Shown in pieces: positions 23,105 through 34,772 of a DNA stretch of 64,000 bases. Positions within the stretch are counted from its first letter, which is position 1. Every line of letters starts with the position of its first letter. The notes beneath the pieces were generated by a model. That model was not told where the DNA came from. It saw only the letters and a program-made list of their open reading frames with translations, and did no database searches. This DNA comes from Echinometra lucunter. Lineage: Eukaryota; Echinodermata; Echinoidea; Camarodonta; Echinometridae. Location of the stretch: NCBI GenBank assembly GCA_029962745.1, contig CM057171.1:3692682-3756681 (forward strand). The letters run 5' to 3'. Both the position numbers and the translations under genes were made by a program.

Positions 23105-23578
23105 GCTATGTTCCCATGCACTATCACGATTCGCGCCACGATTGAAATCGCGGTCTTAATCGTGGAGTAATCGTGGTGATCATATCAGATTTCATCAGAT
23201 CTTGAGGTCAATCGTGGCAATCGTGTTGATCGTACTCATCGTAGAAAAATTTTGGATTGTTCAAAAATGTTCTACGATCAATATGATTAATTGTCGAAAG
23301 TCATCATCGCATTAGATCGTATCAAAGCGCGAAAGATCGTACTTTGAAATCGTGGTTATCGGAATCAACCTTGGAAAAGAGCAACGCATGAAGCTTTAAT
23401 GGGATCGCACGATCTTCCATGATCTGTAACGATTTGGAGCCTTTGAGAAATGCCACCCAATGGTACTAGAGGCAAGAAGGGAAAGGGTACCGCTGCCCCA
23501 AGCGTGAAAGTTCCACGATCAGCTACGAATGGCCAATCGTGGCGTTCGTGACAATTCGCACGACAGTGGGAACCTAGC
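23105..23578. mobile_element. Palindromic MITE, ATCGTGG-word type
   Basis: The termini are inverted: GCTATGTTCCCATGCACTAT at the left and the complement of GCTAGGTTCCCACTGTCGTG at the right. The interior repeats ATCGTGG/CCACGAT and TACGATC words in both orientations. No clear target duplication was found. A short segment at 23450-23545 starts MPPNGTRGKKGKGTAAPS and may be captured coding sequence. Confidence 0.65.
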
Positions 23579-24435
23579 ATGCAAGAGAAGAGATTACCCG
23601 GATATCGATTAAGAGTTGTTTCGATTCTCAAGACATTTTGAAACACTGAAGGAAACCTTTGTGGAGGCTTGATTTCATAAATTGTTGAATTTTCATGTCT
23701 GTGTTGTATAAACCCGATAAAGATGCTCAAAAGGATAACTTAGCAGCAAGGAATATAACGGTTTTGAAGTATAAGATGTTATTATCAAGATATCTATCAC
23801 TGAATTCCGCCATTTGCAAAACCAACCTGGGTATGCTTTTGTCTAACACTGTAGTCTTTAAGGCCTTAAAAAATGTCTGGCATTTCCGGTTACTTGTATA
23901 TTTTCACAAGATGATGCTTTTGTAGTGCATTTTTCAGGGTTTCATAATTATTTACATAATATTACATACACTGATAGCATGTAGCATGCAGTTCAAATCT
24001 TTAAAAGTTACTCAATGGCTTTAAACACCTCGAGCCAAGGTTGAACATGTTGAATGGTTTCGGAATTAATTATGAAGCATTTGTTTAGCAGGCGGTTGAC
24101 AAGTTACGGGGTGAACGTACATTAATCAAAAGCTTGTATGTGATTATAAATCATTCTGATGTATGCATATCAGACTTTCACATCTGTCTATATTATGTCA
24201 CTTTTTAAGGGCCATTTGACCAAGTCTAGAAAGTAATACATGTTGCAGAACAGAGAGCCCATCATTCATTATCATTTTTGTTTTTGTTTATTTTGTTTCT
24301 TATGTTTATGTATGTTTGGTTTGTTTTTTGTTGTTGTTGTTTAATTGACTGTTATTATAAACATTGACTCTACAAACTTTACAATTTGCTGCTATCAACA
24401 CAATTGACATGATTGATAAATGGTGAACTTGTGTG
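23579..24435. other. No gene seen
   Basis: AT-rich unique sequence. The short + frame at 23695-23925 has no motif. Confidence 0.35.
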
Positions 24436-24439
24436 ATCG

Positions 24440-24575
24440 TTTGTCCTTCTTCTTCTTCTTCTTTTCTTCTTCTTCTTCTTCTTCTTCTTCTTCTTCTTCT
24501 TCTTCTTCTTCTTCTTCTTCTTCTTCATTTCTTCTTCTTCCTTTTCATCATTTTGTTCTTCTTCCTCCTCCTCTC
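24440..24575. repeat. (CTT)n microsatellite
   Basis: CTT triplets with few interruptions. The Lys-rich minus frame is an artefact. Confidence 0.95.
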
Positions 24576-25879
24576 GTTTTTTATCTTTACTGAATACTAA
24601 AATAGATTTTAAAAATTGATGCGTTAATGCAACTTTTATCACGATTTTGATTTGAACGCTTCATTGCTGACTTTTTTTCTCTCTTTCCTCTTTCTTTCTT
24701 TTTCGTTTTCTCTCTCTTTCTCTCTTTCTCTTTACATATTCCCAGTGCAAAGACGAACGTCTCTTATTTTGGGGGGCGGTGGAGTGAATTTGAAGATTTA
24801 TAGGTTGTCTGCGCCATCAATCTTAGTATCAATGTGAACGGATAATTGCACAACGAGAATACACAGATACAATACCATACAATACGATACGATACAATAT
24901 GGAAAAAAGGGGTAATAATGGAGAGAAATCAGGTACAAAAGGGCTGCGATGTAAGCATTTTTATTTACAACACAAAATGCAACCTTAACAAATTTCCGAA
25001 CATACGAAAATGCACGCACGTGGTTGTTGACTAACAGGACAAGACAAATTGATTACAGCAGCTGTAGTTTAAATTTTGATGTAGTTATTACTTCAATATT
25101 AGATTCAATAAATGTTTTTTATTGGCATGTCTTGGCCCATTGGGAGATTTATTGCAATCGCATTATGAATGCATATTCTAATGCTTTGTTGTTGTTGTTT
25201 TTGTTGTTGTTTCTCTTTTGTGGGGGGGGGGGTCTTTTGTTAAACAGCAACTACACCTTACATCAAGGGTGATCATTCATTGAACGACAAAACAAGGGGG
25301 TGAGCCGGGTAAAGCGACAACGGAACATCTCGATTAGGAGCAGTTCTACATGCCCCCCTCCCCTCCTTGGTTTAAAAAAAACAACAACAAAGGAAGAGAA
25401 AGAGAAAGACAAAGGGATAATATTCATCATCATGATGCAGAAAAAAATGAAGGAGAGAGAGAGAGAGGAAGAAAGGGATGGTGAAAAGATGAGGGAGTGG
25501 AAGCAAAACGGAGAAAAAGATTATGGCATTACCCACCCCCCCCCCCCTCCTCCTCCCGCCCAGACTCTCTTCTTCCCTATCCTATTTTATCTTATTTTAT
25601 GCTTTGGTTTCTTTTGATAATAATCATATCCTATCATTTCATTTCAATAAATGTTTATTTGATTTGATTTGATTTGCTATGATTTATTTATTTCATTCCT
25701 GTGTCCCCCTATCTCCCCCAACTCGCCATGGCAAAGGCTAAACCCACAAAGACCTAATACAACACTATTGTTACTTGTTCTAATCAGTTACTTCATCCTA
25801 AAAGGTCATTGCACTTTCAGCGCTAATAGATACTTGAACCCTGCACTTGCATGTCTCTTGATACCTCTTCACTGATAAC
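24576..25879. other. No gene seen
   Basis: Holds a CT/TTTC-rich run near 24670-24735, ATACAATAC repeats near 24860-24900, poly-G at 25221 and poly-C at 25537. A GATTTGATTTG stretch near 25660 resembles a LINE tail. Confidence 0.35.
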
Positions 25880-26116
25880 CACTGGCGTAGACATGGGGTA
25901 TAAGGGGACCATGCCCCCTTTCATACTCTTAAAGATACTGCATATAGCTATAAATTACGGTACATAACGTTACATAACCTTTGACCCCCCCCCCACACAC
26001 ACACACACACACGCACGCACATCCCTCGACACCCCGGTCTTTCCTTCGCGCGCCTAGACGATCCTTCACGTTTGCCCCCCCCCCCCCCCTGTTGAATATT
26101 TCTGGCTACGCCAGTG
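25880..26116. mobile_element. 237-bp hAT-type MITE with perfect 8-bp target duplication
   Basis: The termini are CACTGGCGTAG at the left and CTACGCCAGTG at the right, an 11-bp perfect inverted repeat. CTGATAAC flanks both sides (25872-25879 and 26117-26124). The interior holds two poly-C runs, a CA repeat and no coding capacity. Confidence 0.9.
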
Positions 26117-26124
26117 CTGATAAC

Positions 26125-26870
26125 TAATATTTATCTATGGATATGAATATCGTTATGATGAAAATTATATATCACTCAATTCGGGACAGGTCACCAAACT
26201 ATTGATGAGTAAAGTCAAAATACGCACTGCACATAAAAACGAAAAAAAATCTGGGCAAGTCAAGAAATTACCCGACAATCCGAATGTGCTTGCAATAAGT
26301 GAAAACGATTTTCATACTTGCTGCATCGTGTGGGTATAGTTCTTTTAATACAGGCTATAATCATTTCAAGTGTTTGTAAACTAGCGATATATTTTCACAT
26401 GATACTGTACTGCAATTATTATACAAACTGGTGTTCAAACGTAGAAATTAGCTCAGTGGTGGATTTTAAAAGGGGACATAAGTCATAATAAAGATCCTGG
26501 ATTGTTTATGTCTCTGTTTTCATGGTTTTGTTTCTTTTAAAAAGGGATATGTTATCATCTGTTTGACTATTATGTTGTTGTATTTGTATTTTATCATTTG
26601 GGATATTACCTAGGATATAGCCTCAATGGTCAAAATTTGTTGCCAATTTGCTTATTTCCAACAATAATCACCATTAAGAGAGGACTAATAGCACCTACAA
26701 CTCGATGAAGCAAAAGGCAAAATCTTACAATTTGAGCGCCATAGGCACAGGATGTTGAATTTGACCATAAAATTGAAATAATTACCCATTAGTGTCTCTA
26801 TGCGATACTAACTTCTAGTTTCGCCGAGATATAAGGTATGAATAATCAGGGCTTTGGTTGTGATTGCAGC
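26125..26870. other. No gene seen
   Basis: AT-rich unique sequence with no recognised feature. Confidence 0.4.
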
Positions 26871-27136
26871 AGAATGAGACCCTGGGAAAAATCAGTTTTA
26901 ATGAAAAGAGAGGGTAGAGAGAAGAAAATAAGTGGGTCCATCAAAAACGGTTACGAAATGAGAAAGTTATAAAAGTTTGAAAAAGCCTCCAGTCTAAATT
27001 TACTTTGTTTGGCGATCCTCAAATTGGCAATGTTTCTTCAAAATGGAAAGTTTAGTAGGACAACTCTCAATGTGTTTTGTAAGCTGAGCTGAGAAGGAGA
27101 CATTAAAATTGATTTTTCTCCAGGGTTTTGTTCTCC
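26871..27136. mobile_element. MITE with long inverted termini
   Basis: GACCCTGGGAAAAATCAGTT at the left matches the complement of AACCCTGGAGAAAAATCAAT at the right, both continuing into TTTAATG. No target duplication was resolved. Confidence 0.6.
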
Positions 27137-27602
27137 TTTTTCGGGTAGATTTAGAATGTTTATTGTAGTGCGCTCATGGAATTATGGATCCAGCGTTTAA
27201 GGAATTCGGCTACTATAGGATCATAATGTCGGAGCATATAACTCTTCATTCAGCACCACACGAATAACATTGCTCTATATTCAGTGTTCCCTTCGAACTA
27301 AATTTTCAACAGTCTGAATCTTTCAAAACTAACAAGCAAGAGAGAGAGAGAGAGATGGATGAGTCAATTTTTTTTTCTTAATTCCATGCGCTACCCAGTA
27401 TGGGGGAACTGTGTAGACAAATATCAAATGTGTCATAAAATGGTTGATTTGAGGATTAGTGGGGCTAGTAACTTTATATACGATGATCAGAAATAGTTGC
27501 AGGGTACCTGGTCAAATAGATTTGACTTGCCTAAATAGAAATGTTTTGTGAGTAGAAGAGAGAAGGACAGAGGAAGTAGTAAAATACGCGACTTGGTGTA
27601 AG
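27137..27602. other. No gene seen
   Basis: AT-rich sequence with a short GAGAGA run near 27339. Confidence 0.4.
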
Positions 27603-28142
27603 CCTTAAAGGAAACCTACATCCTCAACTCAAAGAGTTTTAAATCAAAGCTATAAGACAGAATAAAAGAGATCAGTGAAAAAAAATGAATAAAATCAGAC
27701 AAGCAATAAGAAAGTTATGCCTATATATGAAATTTTTGGTTTGGCGCTACCATAGTCACATATTGGTATTTAATAATGGACAACTCTCATTTTATACATG
27801 ACTATTACCATTACATATTCGTTCTTGATTCTTTCCTTGAACACCACGTTTTCATTGTCTTTATCCCAAATATGTTGTGGAGAAAACGCTTCTACATAAT
27901 ATATCTTGAGTTAAGCTTTATAACAAGAAAAATTTGCAAATCGCAAAATGAACACATTGAGAGTTGTCCACAAAATGAGGTGATCAGTTGCTATGGTAGT
28001 GTAACAAAAATGTCGTATATGAAATTTCATAGTAGCCATAACCTACTTACTCGGTGTACGATTTCGTGCAAATTTTCGCTGATTCCGTCTTAGCTTTGAT
28101 TTAAAAACTACTTGACTTGAGAGTGTTGGTTTCCTTTAAAGG
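27603..28142. mobile_element. 540-bp MITE, TTAAAGGAAACC termini
   Basis: CCTTAAAGGAAACCTACATC near 27603 and the complement of CCTTTAAAGGAAACCAACAC near 28142 form inverted termini that continue through ATCAAAGCTA(T)AAGAC. An inner inverted pair is also visible (GCGCTACCATAG against CTATGGTAGTG). The frame at 27776-28093 lies inside it and is not a gene. Confidence 0.75.
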
Positions 28143-28924
28143 CAGATGGTCTGTTTGTATTAGCAAGGGAGCTGAGTACACATACTGTAATTAGTGCACC
28201 CTGGTTTCTTAACAAGACGGGAGCTAAACATGCTAAAGACAGAAGTTGAGATAGAAACATTATACAAACAAAATAAACAGTGGGCAAAGTTCACTATCAT
28301 GTTAACTGACTCATCATGTAATTTGATACATTCTACAATGTAATAAATGTGATAGAGTTACGCCCTGATAATTCTATTTATCAATAATTATTCTTTTAAA
28401 GTTACCAGGCATCCATGACGTCATTAATACAGCAAGTTTTTGTGCACATTGTCATGATGTACACATTACAGTTTATTATGCGAGAAAAGATAGGCATTAG
28501 TACATTATACATAACTCAAAACGGGCAATTTAGTTATGAGTCGTTTGTATTTCATTTTATTGCTATCCCTGAATATCAATTTGTATTGCTATGTGTATTC
28601 ATAATAGTGCACATTGCTTATGCATAATTATATCAACAACGTATTATAGTTAAAGTTTCATAAAATACCACTTTTTCATCAAAAGTTTCCTCTTAATTCA
28701 ATCATATAATCAGGTAATATATTAATCAAATTCACCAGTGAAGATGGCGAACATATTTAGATAATATCGTTCAAAGTCGTGGATGATTTATGTTATTTAT
28801 TAGTGGACTACGTTTTAATGGCTTTTATCATTCACTTTCGAAGAGTAACTTTCGAATATGATATTTAGGGATAGCAATAAAATCGATATTTATAATAGTA
28901 CACGTTGCTTATGTATATATCCGC
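28143..28924. other. No gene seen
   Basis: AT-rich. The words TATTATAATAGTRCACRTTGCTTATG near 28603 and 28891 suggest an old duplication of about 290 bp. Confidence 0.4.
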
Positions 28925-29230
28925 TGTTGTCTATTGGTGAAGGCTCTTGACTCTTATGTGAAGTCCTGGGCTCGATCCTCTCTGAGTGCCCACACCCTTG
29001 GGCAAGATGTTTTACCCACTATTGTCTCACTCGACCCACGTGTAAATGGGGACATAGCAATAGCTGGGGTAATGATAATTTGCAGGGTCCTTATGAAGAA
29101 CAGCACTGAAGCTGATGCGGCTTCTCTGGGTAAAAAGATTCTTATTATTACTGGTCCTTATGAAGAACAGCACTGAAGCTGATGAGGCTTCTCTGGGTAA
29201 AAAGATTCTTATTATTACCACTAATAAAGA
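28925..29230 (+). mobile_element. SINE2-type SINE with internal 64-bp duplication
   Basis: A tRNA-like head with a degenerate B box (GGGCTCGATCC) is followed by TTGGGCAAGATGTTTTACCC and CTCGACCCACGTGTAAATGGG. Near the 3' end a 64-bp unit beginning GGTCCTTATGAAGAACAGCA occurs twice (about 29090-29153 and 29154-29217), differing at one base (GCGG/GAGG). Confidence 0.75.
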
Positions 29231-29236
29231 CTTGTT

Positions 29237-29314
29237 TAACCTTTTAGCTCCTGGAACCAGGTGGCCCGTGTATTAAGCCTTTGGGAATATGAGAATTCAG
29301 TAGTCAAAGGGTTA
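29237..29314. mobile_element. Small inverted-repeat fragment, TTAACCC-type
   Basis: TTTAACCTTTTAGC at the left pairs loosely with AGTCAAAGGGTTAA at the right. AGCCT..GAATTCAGTAGTCAAAGGGTTAA is shared with the outer element at 40880-41279. Confidence 0.45.
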
Positions 29315-30430
29315 AGAGTACTTTGGCACAATTTCTGAGTCTCACTTCAAGGTATACTCTCAGCACGAGTTTCCTCGATCCGAAATTAAATAGGTTCAGT
29401 GGCTTTATATTAATCCTGCCCGGTGTTACGTCAAACGTGTCAAAAACAGAGCGAAACCATTCTGTCCGAAACAGGAGAAAACTCCCTTTTAAATTCATAT
29501 TTATTCATTTCCAACAGAAAGAAAATACAATGACATTGCATAGATATAATTATACTAACAATATGAAATTAAGATATATTATTTTTTTCCTTCATGAGTT
29601 AACATATCAGTAAGTGAATAAAATAAATTATTATAAATTATTGGTTTCTGTGGAAATGGAGGGATCCACTAAAAAGCAGTTGCTTGCAGTTTGTGGAACC
29701 CTCAGAAAATAAAATTGTTGCCAATTGTGCCTAAGAAGACTAGGAAAACACGAAATAATACCAGAACAGAACAGAACAGCACACACAAAAGGAAAACAAA
29801 CTAACAAACCTTCTTCCCGATCAGACCATACCACAGTTCTACAAAGGCTATCAGTGTAGATAAGTTAAGCACACCTCAAATTACGGTGTGGAAGCAAATA
29901 AATGTGGCCTTTTCTCTGCTTCTTGTCATTGTCTGAAGACCGTCACCGTATCCTTATCTCCGCTGCCTGTTGGTATATAGGAATCATCTTACCACAAGTA
30001 TTTGTCTTTTTACGACTTGTGAAGTAATTTGAGAAAAGAAGCAATATAGTTTGAATCTGAACAATAATCACAGAAAGGGCAAATTTTCAGGCTTAAAAGA
30101 AGTAATATTTTTTCTAAAAACAAGCAATATATTTTCAATTTGGATTATAGGAAGAACAAGAAAATGGTGAGACATAAAAGAAGCCAATACAAAACAGATA
30201 GGCGCAGTAAGAGAGAGAGAGAGACAATCTCGATGAAAATGAAAACCGACTTTGTGGGGGTGTCGGGAGGGGTAAATCAAAGACATTTGAAGGGCACCTT
30301 TTTTGTAGAATTGAGAGAAAGAAGCAACTGATAAGGCATGAAACAAATACAAAAAGTTCAGCAGGCGCAATAAAAAGGAAATTATTTCGAAGAAATCAGA
30401 ATCGACCTTTTTCTGTGTATTTGTGTACGT
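29315..30430. other. No gene recognised
   Basis: A + frame at 29323-29613 (96 codons) lacks a recognisable domain. Short GAGAGA runs occur near 30210. Confidence 0.35.
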
Positions 30431-30439
30431 TTGGAAGAG

Positions 30440-30474
<35 letters not shown>

Positions 30475-30565
30475 TTCTCTCTCTCTCACTCTCTCTCTCT
30501 CTGTCTTTCTATTCATCTGTATCCTTTTTTGTTTGTTTGTTTGTTTGTTTGTTTGTTTGGCAGTC
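30440..30565. repeat. (CT)n and (GTTT)n microsatellites
   Basis: CT tracts at 30443-30502, then seven to eight GTTT units at 30530-30560. Confidence 0.9.
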
Positions 30566-30648
30566 CCTATTCCAATCACGAACGAAATCTACAAATAATA
30601 TACAGAAAACTTTCATCGGTTATGTCGGTTTGGGGTAATCATACATTT

Positions 30649-30813
30649 AGTTTAAGTTTCTACCAACCTTAAATTTTTGTAGGCAAACTTTCGTCCACTC
30701 CTGCAGACTTCCTCAACCAATTAGAAACAGTGAAACTGATCACTTGACTTGAGAAAGTCAATAGTGGACGAAAGCTCTGCCTGCAAAATTTAAGGTTGGT
30801 ACAAGCTTAAACT
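30649..30813. mobile_element. 165-bp near-palindromic element
   Basis: AGTTTAAGTTTCTACCAACC pairs with the complement of AGTTTAAGCTTGTACCAACC. The arms continue with TTAAATTTTTGTAGGC against TTAAATTTTGCAGGC and CTTTCGTCCACT in both. Confidence 0.75.
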
Positions 30814-31093
30814 ACAATTGTAGGAAATCTGCAAATAGAAGAAGAATCTTGAATCAGGAGCCTAGTTTGGTTGAACCACGGTAGAGTCCCTGCATGGTTG
30901 AACTGACAAGATCCAATGAGACAGGTGATCAAGCCGCAGGCAGTTCTTAAAAATCCTTCACTACCTGCTACGCTGTGGCGTGTAAATATTAGCCCGTTAT
31001 CTTCTTCAGGTGAATACATCGACAGTACACATTTTGGTCCATTGCCGTGGTAGTTAACTGAACTCCTTTTGACGTTATCTGATTATTTTGCAG

Positions 31094-31175
31094 CTGAACA
31101 TCCCGATTCACATTCCACCCTAACTTACAAACTAGAGAATGATGTCTGTGTCATGACAGGTGAAACATCCAAAAG
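31094..31175 (+). CDS. Candidate internal exon of an unrecognised gene
   Basis: An 82-bp segment lies between a good acceptor (CTGATTATTTTGCAG) and a consensus donor (CCAAAAG|GTAAGTGTC). One frame is open end to end: two bases, 26 codons (including STLTYKLENDVCVMTGETSK), two bases. No family is recognised. No neighbouring exon was found with confidence. An excellent acceptor in the right phase at 32141 leads into LINE sequence and is probably fortuitous. Confidence 0.45.
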
Positions 31176-31239
31176 GTAAGTGTCTATCAAAACAAAATTT
31201 GATCGAGATATTATTAAGCTAGCATAGCCTTTCAAAGGC

Positions 31240-31525
31240 GAATGAAAACTTTAAAAATATAAGGAAGAGGGGAGAGAAATGAAAGAATAGGAGGAGGTGC
31301 AAGAAAGAGATCGGGAAAGAGGGAAAGACAGTGAAAGGATGAGGGAGATGAGAGAGGGGGAGATAGAAAAAGAACGCAAGAAAGAATGAAAGAGAGAAAG
31401 AAGGAGAGAAAGAAAGAAAGAAAGAATATTCAAAGAATAAAGAAAGAAAGAAGGAAAAATGACAGGATAGAAAGAAAGACAGATAGAGGAAGGAGTAAAG
31501 AAAGAAAGAGAGGGGCACAGGAGAC
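31240..31525. repeat. GAAA/GAGA purine-rich repeat
   Basis: Imperfect GAAAGAAAG and GAGAGA units for about 280 bases, purines on the + strand. Confidence 0.85.
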
Positions 31526-31702
31526 TGAGAAGGGTTTTAAATAGGAGAGAGGTACAAAACATTGCATAATGCATGTATTGGGAGTTTCCAAACAAAAACA
31601 AGAATAATGATATTCAACATGTTCAAGGGGAGAAGAAGGGTAGTGGGGGAACATAAAAAGTGCGTGGGCGCATCAGAGAGGGGTAGGCATCAGGGAGGAG
31701 CC

Positions 31703-31716
31703 GTTACCATGGTAAC
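31703..31716. promoter_or_regulatory. RFX X-box palindrome
   Basis: GTTACCATGGTAAC is a perfect 14-base palindrome fitting the RFX X-box consensus. X-boxes within about 100 bp of the start codon drive many ciliary genes. An ATG follows 62 bases downstream at 31779. Confidence 0.5.
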
Positions 31717-31778
31717 CGTCTCCTATTTCTAGTGGCGGTTCTGGACTCGAGTGTATTGCACTTTCCATAACTGACAAC

Positions 31779-31976
31779 ATGACTAGTCAGGAGTCAAGTA
31801 GGAGGTCAGCCCCATTTAGGGATTCAATTGAGCGAGAAGCGTCTCCTGTCGTGAAGGGGGCTGACGTAAAGGTCAACTCCAACATCTTAAAGTACTCTTC
31901 CGAACGTTATTGGAACGGATTCCAAGACACGTACTCCGGCCGGTTCCACTTGCTCCACGTCAAATTCGTACATTAA
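31779..31976 (+). CDS. Possible first exon downstream of the X-box
   Basis: An ATG in context GACAACATGACT opens a 65-codon frame starting MTSQESSRRSAPFRDSIERE, polar and charged, with no recognised domain. The real exon would be expected to end at a donor, but only weak ones (for example GTAAAG|GTCAAC near 31870) are present. The call rests mostly on the X-box and codon-like composition. Confidence 0.3.
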   Translation: MTSQESSRRSAPFRDSIEREASPVVKGADVKVNSNILKYSSERYWNGFQDTYSGRFHLLHVKFVH

Positions 31977-32141
31977 CCTAATACTGAACTTTAATCGTGG
32001 ACTAAACACTTGTACAAACACTAACCCTAAGTCTAACGAAAAAACCTTATTGTAACCCTCACACCACCCGCGTACCTTTTGCAAAATAAAGCCAGGAGCA
32101 CCTACAAGTCAAATTTTCCATTTTCCCCCCATTTCTTTCAG

Positions 32142-32529
32142 TGTGACTGGCCGAAATAAAGTGAAAGCCTTCGAGATGAGATGCCTGCGGATAATAGCAG
32201 GAGTACACCTTCTGGATAGAAGTGCAGGCATCCGAAAGTCTCTAAACATCTCCAGGTCCTTTTATGAGGAAATATCCAATCGCAGATTGAAATGGTTTAG
32301 CCATGTTGTACGCATGTCTCAGGCAATGTCAGGACAGACTTCCATTCCAAGTCCACGCCAAAAACTTTTCATCTCTACGGTCACCAGGAGCCTCTAAGGT
32401 GGAAAGATCAAGTGCGCCAAGACTCTGGGTTAAGTCTTGAGGCTGCTGAACATCACGCTCAGGACAGGTATACATGGAGGAGAACCACCCGGAGGAGCGC
32501 AAGGGGACACTCCGCCCTATGCACCTATT
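32142..32529 (+). pseudogene. Non-LTR retrotransposon reverse transcriptase C-terminus, frameshifted
   Basis: The first frame reads NKVKAFEMRCLRIIAGVHLL and NRRLKWFSHVVRM. After a shift near 32375 the next frame reads LRWKDQVRQDSGLSLEAAEH and RYTWRRTTRRSARG, then a stop. This RRLxWFGHVxRM .. RWxDQVxxDxGLSLxEA .. DRxxWR order is the conserved end of many LINE polymerases. The piece is 5' truncated and dead. Confidence 0.85.
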
Positions 32530-33229
32530 AAGCTTGTAGGTTAAGTAAGTCAGTACGTCAGTATGTGACACGCAGTGGAATAGAAAAAAGTAAACCAGAT
32601 AGGAAATAATGGAAATGAGATAGAATGAAGAGGCAGAAAAGAACAGTGAGAAACAAGAAAATAATTCCACCAAAATCGGTCGCCTTTCTCACTCGAACTT
32701 CTTTCAACTAAAAAGGCCTGTGCAAGTGCTCGGCTCTCCTTCCCCGCACTTCAGCAAACAGATGACACTGGTGCTGATGGGGGCTCGACTAGTGCTCCTA
32801 CAATCTTTATCATACTTGCCAATGATTTGGTATGGTCCGTAGGACTCTAGGACAATTACACCTGCTAGATTATCCACCTAACATTACCCTCCGGATACTT
32901 TTACCCCAGGACAGCCCCCCCCCCCCCCCTCCCCGATGATTACCCCTAGGGCTTACCTTCTGGGGGAACCGTAGCGGGTTAGTTAGTTACAGGAGGGGGA
33001 CAATAGCGTTAAGTGTACAAAGCTCTCCTCCCCGCATTGTCTGCTCTCAACGTTCCGGCGCGCCTTCCATGTCCGGGGTAATTGTCCGCCCCTCCCCCGA
33101 CATGGAGTAGTTGTCCTGATAGGATTCTTCAAAACCACAATAATACGGCGATAAATACAGCATTTGCATTCATTAAAAACCTTAAACATAGGCAAAGCGA
33201 CACGGTTTGTTCAAGATGGACGTTCCCTA
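32530..33229. other. No gene seen
   Basis: Unique sequence with a poly-C run near 32907. Confidence 0.4.
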
Positions 33230-33604
33230 CACACTAAGAAAACAAGGTTCAATTTTGCACCCTTCAAATGCAACACTTGGAGCTCCTTTAGGGTACATCT
33301 TTGCACCCTAAGAAGCATTTTGTACCTTTAAGGGTGCAGTGAGCTACATTTTGCACCCTAAAGGGTGCAGAGTTGTATCCTTTAGGAAAGGTGGAAATTT
33401 GCACCCTTTTGCATGCAAAAATTTCTGCACCCTTTAAGGTGCACAGTTGCACCTTTAAGGGTGCAGACGGGCATTCCCGGGTGCAAACAAGTACAAATGG
33501 GTGCATCTTTGCACCTTTTTCATATAGGGTGCAAGATTGCACCCCAGAAAGGTACTGCCAGTGTTGCATTTAGGGTGCAAATTGTACTTTTTTTTCTTAG
33601 TGTG
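33230..33604. mobile_element. Intact TGCACCC-word MITE, TA target duplication
   Basis: The termini are CACACTAAGAAAA at the left and TTTTCTTAGTGTG at the right, flanked by TA (33228-33229 and 33605-33606). About sixteen GGTGCA/TGCACC words in both orientations fill the 375 bp. This is the reference copy for those at 11380, 37336 and 49733. Confidence 0.9.
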
Positions 33605-34195
33605 TACAGTTCCTTCTCTTGAGAACAATATCCATATAGCTGTATAGTGCGTGGGAGGGGGAGAGGTTTTTTTTATCACGAACTTCCCAAGTATTTTTTT
33701 TCTCATTTCTCCTGGGATCAACGGCGATTAAGAATCCATAAATAATTGCTTATTCAGCTCCGTTGTTGGTTTACATGTATGCTATCTCAATCAGCCATCA
33801 AACTATGACAATTAGCGAAGAGTATTCCCATCTTTCTACTTTTGGATAATTAATGAATCCAGGGATACGTGCGTACTATCAATTATTTATAGAGACAGAA
33901 TATTGGTTGACTAAAACAGAGGCAGTTATGAAAGGTGGTGTGGGACACGCCCCCCCCCCCCCTTCCACGTGCATGCAATGCGGAAATCTTTGTCGTACAG
34001 CGTCATCCTCATGTGCAACGCATCGTAAGAATTTCTCTATGGCTTTTCAAAAATATATAAATTGTAGGACAGTGCAGCTTTTTCATCATCATACCTTATC
34101 TTCCTCTAATAAGATAGATTATATAGCTTGCAAACATTATCAGGGCGAGCTTTCTTTGCCAGTTGTCTGATGTCTCTGACAGCAAAGATGTGACA
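33605..34195. other. No gene seen
   Basis: AT-rich unique sequence with a poly-C run near 33950. Confidence 0.4.
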
Positions 34196-34599
34196 GTTCT
34201 TCTTCTTTTTTTTTTTTTTTTTTTTTTTTGGGGGGGGGTTAGGTTAGACATAATATTGTAATTAAAAAATCCATCAAGAAAGATTAGTTTTTCTTCAGCA
34301 TTCGTCCGCACATACATGACATATGATTATTAGGACTGGTGGAAAGTAGGTCTCACATGTATTTTATCGGTACTGTAATGTGATTTACACAGTGGCATAG
34401 CAGACCTGGCATTATGAGGGGAGGGGGCGCTGGTCTTTAAGTGATAAATGAAATGCGAAAGGCAAAATAAGGCAAAATAATTGTCCGGTCGGACAGCTAA
34501 TTTCGATTTGTTTGGTCATTTTCATATACATGTAGGTCTGAATGCTATTTCTATGCTATATGCTATATCTATTCTTTTTGATGAAACTACATCAATTTA

Positions 34600-34625
34600 C
34601 TCTATTATCATTATTATTATTATTA

Positions 34626-34711
<86 letters not shown>

Positions 34712-34726
34712 CATCATCAACATCAT

Positions 34727-34761
<35 letters not shown>

Positions 34762-34772
34762 CCACCACCATT
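34600..34772. repeat. (ATT)n followed by (ATC)n microsatellite
   Basis: About 100 bases of pure ATT, then ATC and CAC triplets. Poly-Tyr, poly-Ile and poly-His frames are artefacts. A poly-T run lies separately at 34208-34229. Confidence 0.95.
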
